From Oceaniferula spumae (lineage in GTDB: Bacteria; Verrucomicrobiota; Verrucomicrobiia; Verrucomicrobiales; Akkermansiaceae): a stretch of 64,000 nt of DNA. The notes under the pieces are model-generated. The model saw nothing but the letters and a program-made list of their open reading frames with translations, was not told where the DNA came from and ran no database searches. Every line of letters begins with the position of its first letter. The first letter of the stretch is position 1. The stretch is taken from the NCBI RefSeq assembly GCF_042849255.1, contig NZ_AP026866.1:4526001-4590000 (forward strand). Direction: 5' to 3'. Both the position numbers and the translations under genes were made by a program. This document shows, piece after piece, positions 8,969 through 18,098 of the stretch.

Positions 8969-11548
8969 TTAGAAGAGATCGAGTTGTGGTGAATCCGCAT
9001 CTGGCATCTCGCTGGCTTTCGTGCGGGTGTTTTTGGCTTTTGGTTTGCCTCTGGCTTCAGGTCGTGTGGAATTCATTTCCAAGTGAGAGAGTATGTCCTT
9101 GGCGCGATCAATGATCGCCGGTGGGAGTCCTGCGAGGCGGGCGACTTGGATGCCGTAAGACTTGTCGGCGGTGCCGGGGAGGATCTTGCGCAGGAAAATA
9201 ATGTCGTCGTTCCACTCTCGGACCGCGACGTTGTAGTTCTCCACCGCTTCTTTGCTGCGCGAGAGGTCGGTGAGCTCGTGGTAGTGGGTGGCGAAGAGGG
9301 TGCGCGACTGAATGGTGTCGTGTAAATGCTCGGCCACGGACCAGGCGATTGACAGGCCGTCGAAGGTGGCGGTGCCGCGGCCAATTTCATCGAGAATGAC
9401 GAGGGAGTTCGCGGTGGCATTGTTGATGATCAGAGAGGTTTCGTTCATCTCGACCATGAAGGTGGACTGGCCGCTTGTTAGATCATCTGATGCTCCGACG
9501 CGGCAGAAGATGCGATCGACCAAGCCGATCCGCGCCTTTTCCGCAGGCACGTAGGCACCAATCTGGGCCATTAGTGTGATGAGGGCGACCTGACGGATGT
9601 AGGTGGATTTACCCGCCATGTTAGGGCCGGTGATCAGGATCAGGCGCGCGGTGTCGGCGGCGATCTCGGTATCGTTGGGGACGAATTTTTCATCGACCAG
9701 AGTTTGCTCTAACACGGGGTGGCGACCATTGGTGATCTCAAGGTCTCGGGAGTCGTCGAGTATGGGGCGGGTGTGCTGGTGGAGTTGGGCGAGTTCGGCG
9801 AGCCCTAACAGGACATCAAGTGTAGCGAGGGCATCGGCACATTGCTGGAGGCGGTCGAGTTCATCGGCGACGGCTTGGCGGAGTTTGACGAACTCCTCGT
9901 ATTCGAGCTGCTTGGCTCGCTCGTCGGCGCCGAGGATTTTGTTCTCCATCTCCTTCAGCTCGGGCGTGATGTAGCGCTCGGCATTGGCCATGGTTTGCTT
10001 GCGTTGGTAGTCGTCGGGTACCATGTCCACCTTCGCCTTGGTGACCTCGAGGAAGTAGCCGAAGACGTTGTTGAACTTGATCTTGAGAGTATCAATGCCG
10101 GTGCGTTTGCGTTCGCTTTCCTGAAGTTTGGCCAGCCACTGTTTGCCATCGCGGGAGGCAGAGCGGAGTTCGTCGAGCTCGGCGAGAAAACCGTCGCGGA
10201 TGATGCCTCCATCGCGGGTGTTGGCTGGCGGTTCATCGCTGAGAGCGCGGCTTAGGAGGTCCACCAGATCGTTGAACTCGTGAAGGTTCTTGTGGATTTG
10301 TGATTGGAGATTGGTGATTTGTGACTCGCCTGCTAGCGCAGATAGGTGATTTTTTAGATCGGGGATTTTTTGCAGCGATGTCAGTAGAGAAAGAAGGTCA
10401 CGGGCATTGCCTGAGTTTTGGGATAGCCGTGAGGTGGTGCGCTCGATGTCACGGATGCCTTTAAGAGAATCACGACATTGGCCTAACAAAAATGGTTCCG
10501 CGAGGAAGGCAGCGATCATTTCCTGCCGAGCATTGAGGGCCTCCAGATCGCAAAGAGGGTGCAGAATCCAATCGCGAAGCTTACGCGCCCCCATCGGGGT
10601 ACCAGTGCGATCGAGTGCACCTAACAGCGAGTGCTGGCGACCTGTTGGCGAGTCGACCAGATCGAGGTTCCGTTGCGATGAAGCGTCGATCAGTACATGA
10701 CCGCCTTCAGTGCGAACGGACAGGGTGCGTAGGTGATCGCAGGACCGACGGAGCTGGTAGGATAAGTAATGAAGAATGGCTCCCGCCGCAGAGACAGCGG
10801 CGGTCATATCATCGCAGCCGAAACCGCGCAGGGACTGCACCTTGAAGTGATCGCAGAGTGCGAAACGAGCCTGGTCGGTGAGAAAGGCGTAACCATCGTA
10901 TGGGAGGCAGCCAGGCAGGTGGCCGAAGGTGTTGATCTGGTCGTCAGGTATGATCAACTCCTTGGGAGCCATACGCTGAAGGGCATCTCGGAGTGCATCT
11001 TTATCAGGAAACTCGGCAACGGTGAACTCTCCTGTGGAATGGTCGGCGCAGGCGAGTCCGAAAGATTTGCCAACTTGGTAAACGGCAGCGAGATAGTTGT
11101 GTCTCGTATCATCTAACAATGTAAGGTCGTCCACGGTGCCTGCCGAGATGATCTGGGCAATCTCACGTTCGACGATTTTACCAGGCTCAGGCACGGTGGT
11201 TTGCTCGGCGAGAGCGACGCGCTTGCCGCCTTGAATCAGTTTCGCGATGTAACCTTGGGCCGCATGGTGGGGGACACCGCACATGGGAATGTCATTGCGT
11301 TTGGTCAGGGCAACATTAAGGATGGCAGAGGCGATCTTGGCGTCCTCGAAGAACATCTCGTAGAAATCACCTAGGCGATAGAACAGCAGAATGTCATCGG
11401 GCAGAGAGCGGCGCATCTTCAGATACTGCGCCATCATCGGGGTGAGTTTTTTCTCCTTCGCTCCTTTGTCTTTCGCTGCTGCCATGTTCGGGGGATTTGT
11501 AGCGACTGGCGCGGGGGCTTGTCGAGTCTGGGCATGACCGGAATTCAT
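8969..11548 (-). CDS. mutS: DNA mismatch repair protein MutS
   Basis: Mismatch-recognition ATPase. The N-terminal mismatch-binding domain has TPMMAQYL and the FYEMF motif (Phe and Glu that contact the mismatch). Connector, lever and clamp domains follow, then an ABC-type ATPase with Walker A GPNMAGKST and Walker B LVILDEIGRGTATFDG. Length is about 859 aa. The start is uncertain: ATG at 11548 is used here, while ATG at 11485 or TTG at 11566 are alternatives, and conserved sequence only begins near TPMM. A short-period DNA repeat (10290-10328) encodes part of the lever region. It is transcribed divergently from the cytochrome b562-like gene and coupled to murI. Confidence 0.95.
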   Translation of the reverse strand: MNSGHAQTRQAPAPVATNPPNMAAAKDKGAKEKKLTPMMAQYLKMRRSLPDDILLFYRLGDFYEMFFEDAKIASAILNVALTKRNDIPMCGVPHHAAQGYIAKLIQGGKRVALAEQTTVPEPGKIVEREIAQIISAGTVDDLTLLDDTRHNYLAAVYQVGKSFGLACADHSTGEFTVAEFPDKDALRDALQRMAPKELIIPDDQINTFGHLPGCLPYDGYAFLTDQARFALCDHFKVQSLRGFGCDDMTAAVSAAGAILHYLSYQLRRSCDHLRTLSVRTEGGHVLIDASSQRNLDLVDSPTGRQHSLLGALDRTGTPMGARKLRDWILHPLCDLEALNARQEMIAAFLAEPFLLGQCRDSLKGIRDIERTTSRLSQNSGNARDLLSLLTSLQKIPDLKNHLSALAGESQITNLQSQIHKNLHEFNDLVDLLSRALSDEPPANTRDGGIIRDGFLAELDELRSASRDGKQWLAKLQESERKRTGIDTLKIKFNNVFGYFLEVTKAKVDMVPDDYQRKQTMANAERYITPELKEMENKILGADERAKQLEYEEFVKLRQAVADELDRLQQCADALATLDVLLGLAELAQLHQHTRPILDDSRDLEITNGRHPVLEQTLVDEKFVPNDTEIAADTARLILITGPNMAGKSTYIRQVALITLMAQIGAYVPAEKARIGLVDRIFCRVGASDDLTSGQSTFMVEMNETSLIINNATANSLVILDEIGRGTATFDGLSIAWSVAEHLHDTIQSRTLFATHYHELTDLSRSKEAVENYNVAVREWNDDIIFLRKILPGTADKSYGIQVARLAGLPPAIIDRAKDILSHLEMNSTRPEARGKPKAKNTRTKASEMPDADSPQLDLF
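10290..10328. repeat. Short-period repeat inside mutS
   Basis: Reads TTGTGGATTTGTGATTGG followed by AGATTGGTGATTTGTGACTC. It has a GATTTGTGATTGG-type 8-9 nt periodicity and resembles degenerate intergenic repeats. On the coding strand it gives the heptad-like peptide ESQITNLQSQIHKNL in the lever region, a position that aligns to a variable-length stretch of E. coli MutS. Confidence 0.6.
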
Positions 11549-11596
11549 CCAAGATGGGTTTGACAAACTATGGAACGAATCATTTAGTAATGGCGT

Positions 11597-12040
11597 ATGA
11601 CAAAATCATTGACTCTAAGACGTGTTTTCCTCCCCATCGTAGCGGCCTCTATGGCTCTTTCGTTTCCAGCGATGGCAGACGAAGACGATCATGAGCACAC
11701 GCCGCTTGAAAAAGCGATGAAGATCAGCAGTGATGCTCTCAAGAGCTTGCGCAAGATGGACAAAAACGACTGGGCTGCTGGAGCCAAGGCTGCTCGCACC
11801 GCTGCTGATGGCTGCCGTCAGGGAATGGAATTCATCCCTGCACTGGTCAAGGCAATGCCTGATGGCAAGGACAAGGACAAGGCCATCGCCGACTACCGCC
11901 GCATGATGGGGCTGAGCTACGCCGCATTTTGTGAGCTGGAAATTGGATACCTCGAGGAGGATCAAGAAAAGATCGACGCCGCAATGACCAAGCTCAAAGC
12001 CGGCAAGAAGGAAGGTCACAAAAAATACACTGACGACTGA
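11597..12040 (+). CDS. Periplasmic cytochrome b562-like four-helix protein
   Basis: Small exported protein of 147 aa with a signal peptide (about 1-27, ending AMA). The mature part fits the cytochrome b562 pattern: PLEKAM......LKSLRK near the start, aligning with the LE..M......LK of E. coli CybC, and EGHKKY at the end, aligning with NAYHQKY. The candidate axial heme ligands are Met41 and His141, 100 residues apart (95 in E. coli b562). Predicted helices and the lack of other domains agree. Heme binding is inferred: many family relatives lack heme. A stress or electron-shuttle role cannot be deduced. It is divergent from mutS. Confidence 0.6.
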   Translation: MTKSLTLRRVFLPIVAASMALSFPAMADEDDHEHTPLEKAMKISSDALKSLRKMDKNDWAAGAKAARTAADGCRQGMEFIPALVKAMPDGKDKDKAIADYRRMMGLSYAAFCELEIGYLEEDQEKIDAAMTKLKAGKKEGHKKYTDD

Positions 12041-12064
12041 TCTCTGCTGGGCTAGTATGATCCG

Positions 12065-12508
12065 ATGCTTGGAATTGGATCATTTCTGAATAAACATTTC
12101 AGCCGACTACTCAACACGCCGTGTCGCCTTCAAGGGCGGGACGGCGTTCGTCTTTCCAGGAATGAAATAGGTGACCTCGGCGAGCGCATCGCCTGTGCCA
12201 AACTGCGAGCGGAGGGAGGCAAAGTCCTATACCGGAATTATCGCGGGCCGAAAGGTGGAGAAGTGGATATCGTACTGCGTGATGACGATACCTTGGCCTT
12301 TGTTGAGGTGAAAACACGGACCCGCAAGGGGTTTGGCCGCCCCCTCGACGCGGTGGATGCCTCGAAGCAGGTCCTTATCGAGCGCGGTGCAAACTCATGG
12401 TTACATTTGTTAGGTAACCGAGATATACTCTGGCGATTCGACGTGGTTGAAATCATTCTCACCGAAGGAGAACTGCCCGAGATTACCGTGGTGAGGAATG
12501 CTTTCTAA
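12065..12508 (+). CDS. yraN: UPF0102/YraN-family endonuclease-like protein
   Basis: Conserved small protein of 147 aa with a Holliday-junction-resolvase/restriction-endonuclease-like core. G-x-x-GE (IGDLGERIA), the acidic pair GEVDIV and the FVEVKTR motif match the PD-(D/E)XK-like signature. The cellular role of YraN is not firmly established. An N-terminal extension of about 35 residues precedes the conserved part. It is 24 nt after the b562-like gene and probably shares its transcript. Confidence 0.88.
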   Translation: MLGIGSFLNKHFSRLLNTPCRLQGRDGVRLSRNEIGDLGERIACAKLRAEGGKVLYRNYRGPKGGEVDIVLRDDDTLAFVEVKTRTRKGFGRPLDAVDASKQVLIERGANSWLHLLGNRDILWRFDVVEIILTEGELPEITVVRNAF

Positions 12509-12600
12509 CGTATTTCCGATGCTGGGGAAAAGTAGTGACATGGCAAACCCCGTCATTGCCAAACGTCTCAGGATCGGCAAGTCTCATCGCGAATCACGCT

Positions 12601-14295
12601 ATGTCTACCCCATCCACCAAAATGCCTCTGTATGTCATCGGGCACCAAAACCCCGATACCGATGCGATTTGTGCCGCGATCGGCTACGCTGATCTGCTCC
12701 GTCGCAAGGGCAAAACAGAGGCAACACCTGCCCGCTGCGGCAAAGTGCCTGCGCGTACCGAATGGGTATTGAAACAAGCTGGAATGAAAAAACCTGTGCT
12801 GCTGAGTTCAGTGTGCGCATCGGCAGCGATGATTTGTCGCAAGGACGTGGTGAAAGTTCAAGACGACGCGACATTCCTCGTAGCCTACCGCGACATGTTG
12901 GATCAAGGCGTGCGCAGTATCCCCGTGGTGAATTCCCGGAATGAGGTTCTGGGGCTCTTGAAGTTTCTCGATCTGCTACAACTGCTGATGCCGACCGGTA
13001 GTGATCCTCTTTCTGTTAGGAAAGTGACGGCGTCTCCCGTGAAAATTGCAGCCACACTCGATGCCGAATCCCACGGTGCCGAGATCGTTGATGAGGAGAG
13101 GGAATACATCCTCATGGTTGGTGCCTCCAGTGTGGAAACCGTCGTCATGCGTCTGGACCAAGCGGTGAAGTGTGAAAACGTCAGTTCACACGCCGTTCTA
13201 TGTGGAGACCGCCCGATCATCCAGCGTGAAGCGATCGAACACGGTGTAGGCATGTTAGTCGTCACCGGCGGTTTCGAAGTGGACAAAGACCTTCTGGCCC
13301 AGGCGCGAGAGAAGGGGGTGATTGTCTTGCGCTGTCATCAGGATACGGCCACTGCTGCAAAGCTGATCCGCTGTGCAAGAGTGGTCCGCCATGCATTGGT
13401 GAACGATATTCTTCATGTAAAAGCGGACGATTCTGTCAAAGATCTACGCAGCAGACTGGCACATCAGAAACAGGACCTTTTCCCCGTAATCAACCCGGGT
13501 GACAACACCCTGATGGGCGTGATTTCCAAATCCGACCTCATCGATCCCCCAAGAATCCGACTGGTGCTGGTGGATCACAATGAGTATTCCCAAGCTGTCG
13601 AAGGCGTGGAGGAGGCTGAAGTTGTGGAGGTGATCGACCATCACCGCCTCGCTGGCGACCTTGTTTCGCGAGAGCCTATTCGCTACATCAATGAGCCTGT
13701 TGGCTCCTCGTCCACCTTGGTCGCCCGCGAGTATCAATACGCGGGAATTGATGTTCCCAAGGGCATTGCCCTGTGTCTGATTGCCGGTATGGTCTCGGAT
13801 ACCTTAAATCTAACATCTCCAACCACCGCAGCCCTGGACAGGGAAATTCTAGCCTGGCTCTGTGACATCGCGGAGGTGGACGCGGCTGAGTTTACCCGCG
13901 ATTTCTTTGCGTCAGGTTCGCTCTTGGCACACAATACAGCTTCAGAGGCAGTGGAGGCTGACCGGAAGGTTTTTGAGGAAAATGGATCCAAGGTAAGTAT
14001 CTCACACGTCGAAGAATGTGGTCTGGAACTTTTTGCCAAACGCAGGGACGAACTCGAAGATACACTAGATCATTTGATCGAAAGAAAAGGCTACAATCTG
14101 GCTCTTCTCATTGTCACCGACATCACCAGTCACTTCAGTGTCCTGCTAGCCAGCGGCGATGAAAAGATCATCGATTCTCTGCCTTTTGAGCGTGCTATCG
14201 ACGGTGTCTTCCAAGGGCCCGGTGTGGTAAGCCGGAAGAAACAAGTATTCCCAGCCGTTTGCCAAGCCCTTCGGGTGGCGGCGGCTCACCGTTAG
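12601..14295 (+). CDS. ppaC: Manganese-dependent inorganic pyrophosphatase with CBS-DRTGG-CBS insert
   Basis: Family II (DHH/DHHA2) pyrophosphatase hydrolysing PPi to phosphate. The DHH-domain motifs are split: GHQNPDTDA (H15, D19, D21), LVDHNE (D325, H326) and VIDHHR (D346, H347, H348). Between the first and second lie CBS1 (about 71-125), a DRTGG domain (about 135-240) and CBS2 (about 255-312). The DHHA2 domain fills the C-terminus. CBS-PPases of this build are known to be inhibited by AMP/ADP and activated by ATP or diadenosine polyphosphates, so adenylate control is likely. The ATG at 12601 is preferred over 12535 because the extra 22 residues have no family support. Confidence 0.93.
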   Translation: MSTPSTKMPLYVIGHQNPDTDAICAAIGYADLLRRKGKTEATPARCGKVPARTEWVLKQAGMKKPVLLSSVCASAAMICRKDVVKVQDDATFLVAYRDMLDQGVRSIPVVNSRNEVLGLLKFLDLLQLLMPTGSDPLSVRKVTASPVKIAATLDAESHGAEIVDEEREYILMVGASSVETVVMRLDQAVKCENVSSHAVLCGDRPIIQREAIEHGVGMLVVTGGFEVDKDLLAQAREKGVIVLRCHQDTATAAKLIRCARVVRHALVNDILHVKADDSVKDLRSRLAHQKQDLFPVINPGDNTLMGVISKSDLIDPPRIRLVLVDHNEYSQAVEGVEEAEVVEVIDHHRLAGDLVSREPIRYINEPVGSSSTLVAREYQYAGIDVPKGIALCLIAGMVSDTLNLTSPTTAALDREILAWLCDIAEVDAAEFTRDFFASGSLLAHNTASEAVEADRKVFEENGSKVSISHVEECGLELFAKRRDELEDTLDHLIERKGYNLALLIVTDITSHFSVLLASGDEKIIDSLPFERAIDGVFQGPGVVSRKKQVFPAVCQALRVAAAHR

Positions 14296-14304
14296 ATTTT
14301 TCCC

Positions 14305-15063
14305 ATGTTTGAAAATATCGTAGTTATAAAAATAGGCACAGGTGTGCTTACTCGGGAGCAAGATGGAACGTTGGACGAGGCCTCGCTTGTCCGGTTGGTA
14401 ACATCCATTTCCGAACTTGTCGCTGACGGAGTCCCCGTCGTGATGGTATCCAGTGGTGCCGTAGGTGCCGGCGTTTCTGCCTTGCACTTGGATGGCTATC
14501 CTGACGACACCGCATCGCGTCAAGCATGTGCGGCGGTCGGACAGACGCGTCTGATGCACGCTTACGAAAACTTGTTCCAAAAATTCCGTCTCAACGTCGC
14601 CCAGATTTTGCTCACAGCAGGTGACTTGGAGAGTGACCAACGGAGTGGGCTGGTCATGGACACCTTGCATCGGTTGTTACGTGTCGGCAACATTGTGCCA
14701 ATTATCAATGAAAACGACAGTGTTGCTGTCGAAGAATTGAGGGTGGGGGACAATGACATGCTTTCTGCCAAAGTGGCCAAGCTGCTCAAGGCCAGACTAT
14801 TGGTCATGCTCAGCACGGTGGACGGCCTGCAGCGCGCCGATGGCAGCACGGTGGCCGAGGTTGCGGATATTGACGATGTCGCTTCGCACGTGCGGGCCGA
14901 TCATGGAAAATTCTCAATCGGGGGCATGGCGTCGAAACTGTTGGCAGTGCGCACGGCTTTGGACTCCGGGGTGGAGACCGTGATCGCCAGCGGGCGGAAG
15001 CCGGCGGCGCTCAGTACCATCGTTGCGGGGGGCGTAGCAGGGACACGTTTCCTTCTTGATTAG
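14305..15063 (+). CDS. proB: Glutamate 5-kinase lacking the PUA domain
   Basis: First enzyme of proline synthesis: ATP plus L-glutamate gives glutamyl 5-phosphate. An amino-acid kinase fold fills the whole 252 aa: VVIKIGTGVL (phosphate-binding), SSGAVGAG, INENDSV and GDND. The usual C-terminal PUA domain (total about 367 aa in E. coli) is absent, a form also known in other bacteria. It begins 9 nt after the pyrophosphatase stop and is likely co-transcribed; removing PPi and phosphorylating glutamate have no direct link beyond this. Confidence 0.92.
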   Translation: MFENIVVIKIGTGVLTREQDGTLDEASLVRLVTSISELVADGVPVVMVSSGAVGAGVSALHLDGYPDDTASRQACAAVGQTRLMHAYENLFQKFRLNVAQILLTAGDLESDQRSGLVMDTLHRLLRVGNIVPIINENDSVAVEELRVGDNDMLSAKVAKLLKARLLVMLSTVDGLQRADGSTVAEVADIDDVASHVRADHGKFSIGGMASKLLAVRTALDSGVETVIASGRKPAALSTIVAGGVAGTRFLLD

Positions 15064-15160
15064 TCGTTTAACTTGCTTATTTAGAGTTGGTTAATTGGGT
15101 GTCATTGGCTGGAATTCGACATTGCCAAAGGGTGCCTTTTCTATTAGGGTAATCATCTCG

Positions 15161-15184
15161 AAGGGACGCCATGGCGTCCTTTTG
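15161..15184 (+). terminator. Palindromic hairpin with T-run after proB
   Basis: The perfect palindrome GGACGCCATGGCGTCC (15164-15179) is followed by TTTT, about 100 nt after proB and before the HD-domain gene. It could terminate the yraN-ppaC-proB transcript or act as a small regulatory palindrome. Confidence 0.5.
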
Positions 15185-15264
15185 ACGTCTAGCCGCCAAT
15201 TTTCCCATTTGGGGATTTGGTGAACAACACACTTACACATTTTCTTAATCCGACCCAAAAACAT

Positions 15265-17016
15265 ATGGGATTTATTGATGCCTTCAAACGATGGCGCCTT
15301 GCTCAAAGGGGAATGTCCTCTGGCAAAAAGCGCCGCACCTCCAAGAGCGGTAGTAACGTCGTTAACTCGATGGAACACAGCGTCTGGATGAAGCTCCTGA
15401 TCTATCCGGTCTTCGCTGCCTTGGCCTGTCTGATCATCTCTTTTTATACTACCACTGATGATATCCTGTTCAATGGGAATGCGTTGCAGCGCACCCTGAT
15501 AGGGCTGGTGCTTTCTGGGGCGGTCATCATGTTTTACCACATCCGTCACAACGTGAGTGTGGGAAATGGCAGGGTGACGCTGGTCTTCGGTGGTATTCTG
15601 GTGCACTTGGCATTACTGCGGGTGACTTGCTACCTCATTCATGCCAATGGTTGGACTGCGGATTACTTATTGCTGCTTCCGCCGTTGGCCTTTGCTCCGA
15701 TGATTCACTCTGTGTTGTTGGGACGACACGCTGGATTTTTCTCCTCCCTGAGTGTGGCCTTGTTCGGCTGCATGTTGGTGCCCATTTCGGAAATTTTCTT
15801 TTTCCTCGTGATCAATATGGTCGCAGGTTGTATCGCCGTGGCCCTCACTCGCAATGTTCGCCGCCGCGGAAGTCTCTTACGGGCGGGCTTCTATGTTGGA
15901 GCGTCGACTCTACTTCTGGCCCTGGCCTTTGGTAAAATCGATCTGACCTCGATGTATTCGGGGGAAGGACTCTCGGACGAACTCACCAAGGTCGCAGTGG
16001 CCTTGATCGGTGGACTGCTCACAGGCATGGTTGTCAGCGGGCTTCTTCCCGCGCTCGAAACCTTATTTTTAGTCACCACGGATATCAGCTGGCTGGAGCT
16101 CAGTGATCTGAACCATAAGCTTCTTCGCAAGCTGCAACTGGAGGCTCCGGGAACCTATCATCACAGTATGGTGGTTGCTTCGTTGGCTGAATCGGCGGCA
16201 GAAGAAATTGGCGCCAATGCCGCGATGTGCCGTGTCTGTTCCTATTTCCACGACATCGGGAAGCTGAAGAAGCCCGAGTATTTCATCGAGAACCAAGGCG
16301 ACGTGAATCCACACGATTCGCTGACCCCAACGATGAGTGCCATCATCATTATCTCTCACGTCAAGGATGGCGTGGACATGGCGATCAAACACAAACTGAA
16401 TCCCAAAATTATCGAGGTAATTCGTGAACACCACGGTGACTCACTGGTCAGCTACTTCTATCACAAGGCACGCGACATGCGTCATGCGGTGGAGAAAAAG
16501 GTCAAGGAGGGTTTGGAAAACAAGGAGGACATACCTGAAGTCGACGCCAAGAATTTCCGCTACCCCGGACCTGGGCCAAGCAGCCGCGAGAGCGGTATTA
16601 TCAGTCTAGCCGACTGCGTGGAGAGCGCGTCACGTAGTCTGAAAAAGCCGACACCTCAGAAGATTCAAAACTTGGTGCGTGACCTGGTGATGGCAAGAGT
16701 CACCAGCGGCCAGCTCGATGACAGCGGCCTGACGATGGGCGAGATCAAAACGGCCTGTGACAGCTTTGCTTCAACGTTGCGGAGTATGATGCACACCCGC
16801 ATCGATTATCCGAAGGACGAGGAAAACGGAAACAAACCCAAGGACGACAACCGTCAGACATCCATACCTCCCCGCGAGCCAAGTGCTCGTCAAGCGTTCG
16901 AGGAGAAACGCCGCGCTGCAGCCAAAGAGCAAGCTAGCCAAATCCCCAAGACGGTAGTTCCCCAAAAAACTGAGTCCAAGCCCGCCGCTGATCCTGTCAG
17001 TAGTGTGAACCGCTAA
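15265..17016 (+). CDS. 7TM-HD domain phosphodiesterase (PgpH/YqfF-like)
   Basis: Membrane-anchored HD-domain hydrolase. About seven or eight hydrophobic segments (residues about 40-260) form a 7TM-7TMR_HD-type module. A cytoplasmic HDIG domain follows, starting at GTYHHSMVVASLAE, with H329-D330 (YFHDIGKL) and later EHHGDS. The large extracytoplasmic 7TMR-HDED domain of Listeria PgpH is missing here. PgpH degrades cyclic di-AMP; that substrate is inferred by homology. The C-terminal 75 residues are charged and low complexity. The ATG at 15265 is used; TTG 15217 or GTG 15220 would add 15-16 residues. It is 15 nt upstream of ybeY, matching the conserved phoH/HD/ybeY neighbourhood. Confidence 0.85.
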   Translation: MGFIDAFKRWRLAQRGMSSGKKRRTSKSGSNVVNSMEHSVWMKLLIYPVFAALACLIISFYTTTDDILFNGNALQRTLIGLVLSGAVIMFYHIRHNVSVGNGRVTLVFGGILVHLALLRVTCYLIHANGWTADYLLLLPPLAFAPMIHSVLLGRHAGFFSSLSVALFGCMLVPISEIFFFLVINMVAGCIAVALTRNVRRRGSLLRAGFYVGASTLLLALAFGKIDLTSMYSGEGLSDELTKVAVALIGGLLTGMVVSGLLPALETLFLVTTDISWLELSDLNHKLLRKLQLEAPGTYHHSMVVASLAESAAEEIGANAAMCRVCSYFHDIGKLKKPEYFIENQGDVNPHDSLTPTMSAIIIISHVKDGVDMAIKHKLNPKIIEVIREHHGDSLVSYFYHKARDMRHAVEKKVKEGLENKEDIPEVDAKNFRYPGPGPSSRESGIISLADCVESASRSLKKPTPQKIQNLVRDLVMARVTSGQLDDSGLTMGEIKTACDSFASTLRSMMHTRIDYPKDEENGNKPKDDNRQTSIPPREPSARQAFEEKRRAAAKEQASQIPKTVVPQKTESKPAADPVSSVNR

Positions 17017-17031
17017 CAGACCCACGCAGAG

Positions 17032-17478
17032 ATGCTACCACTGCCGGGAATAGCGATCTACAATCACCAGCAAGCGATACCGCTGAGTGATGAGTTGATT
17101 GAACTTTTTGAGTCGGCCGCGGTTCTGGCGCTGCCTCATATCTTGGAGGTGGCAACTGGGCCAGGATCATCTCTAGCCCAGTTAGACGAGGTGGAGGTCA
17201 GTCTCGTGGACGATGAAACCATTGCTGATGTGCATCTGCGTTTCATGGATATCCCCGGTGCCACTGATGTCATCACCTTTGATCACGGAGAGATCCATGT
17301 GAGTGTGGAAACGGCGAGCAGTCAGGGGCAGGAGTTTGGCAACGCTTTTGAACGCGAGATCATGCTATACATCATCCACGGACTTTTGCATTTGGCCGGT
17401 CATGAGGATGCGACCGATTCCGGACAGGCAGCGATGGATTATCATCAGCAGGACATCTTAGAGAAAGTCTGGCAGTAA
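17032..17478 (+). CDS. ybeY: Endoribonuclease YbeY
   Basis: Zinc-dependent single-strand RNase required for 16S rRNA 3'-end maturation and ribosome quality control. The 148 aa protein carries the metal motif HGLLHLAGHED: H116 and H120 are standard ligands, while the usual third His is Asp126, with an extra His at 124. An Asp at this site is also seen in some other phyla. GATDVITFD (substrate region) is intact. The gene follows the HD-domain gene as in many bacteria. It ends 3 nt from the converging formyl-THF cyclo-ligase gene. Confidence 0.92.
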   Translation: MLPLPGIAIYNHQQAIPLSDELIELFESAAVLALPHILEVATGPGSSLAQLDEVEVSLVDDETIADVHLRFMDIPGATDVITFDHGEIHVSVETASSQGQEFGNAFEREIMLYIIHGLLHLAGHEDATDSGQAAMDYHQQDILEKVWQ

Positions 17479-17481
17479 TTG

Positions 17482-18051
17482 TTAGCTCCCGAATGATCTG
17501 AGCCCGGTTTCCGTGACCAAATATTGTAAAAAAACATCGTAATCCTCGTGGGGGACACTGTCGCGGACTTGCATCTCAAGCCCTACGCCACAGACGATGG
17601 CGCTGTGTTTTTTCTTCGCCAATGCCCGATCGTAAAAGCCGCCACCGTGTCCGAGTCTTGATCCGTCACGACCAAACACCAAACCCGGACAGAGGAATAG
17701 GTCGATATCCTCAACGGCTATTTTCAGATGCTTTTCAGGCACAGGCTCCAGGATTCCGAGCATCCCCGGAACAAGTTCGCTAGGATTTTCGACATGATGA
17801 AAGCTGAGGATACCACCGGGGTGACACAGCGGGTAGAGTAATTTTTTACTGGGAAGCAGAGAGTGTAACGTCGTGAGTTTGATTTCATCAGCCCGTGCAG
17901 AGAAGACGGTGATCGTGGATGCCTCCGCATGGAGTTCCGGGTGGTTACAAATATGCATGCAGATGCTATCGGAGGCCTCGGTCACGCTCTGCATCGTCAC
18001 ATCCGCCAATAGCGATCGCATTTCCTGACGCAGTGATCTTTTATCCTTCAT
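17482..18051 (-). CDS. 5-formyltetrahydrofolate cyclo-ligase
   Basis: ATP-dependent conversion of 5-formyl-THF to 5,10-methenyl-THF in folate metabolism. The protein has 189 aa. The N-terminal basic segment KRSLRQEMRSLL and the C-terminal signature SRLGHGGGFYDR, binding ATP and folate, are both intact. FLCPGLVFGRDG precedes the signature as in the family. It converges with ybeY and is divergent from the next plus-strand gene. Confidence 0.92.
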   Translation of the reverse strand: MKDKRSLRQEMRSLLADVTMQSVTEASDSICMHICNHPELHAEASTITVFSARADEIKLTTLHSLLPSKKLLYPLCHPGGILSFHHVENPSELVPGMLGILEPVPEKHLKIAVEDIDLFLCPGLVFGRDGSRLGHGGGFYDRALAKKKHSAIVCGVGLEMQVRDSVPHEDYDVFLQYLVTETGLRSFGS

Positions 18052-18098
18052 AAAATTGCAGCTTGCTTGATGGCCTTACCGACGAGACACTAACGGGG

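Noticed and set aside
9842..10255. Long plus-strand open frame opposite mutS
   Set aside because: A shadow of a high-GC3 coding region; the minus-strand MutS match is unambiguous.
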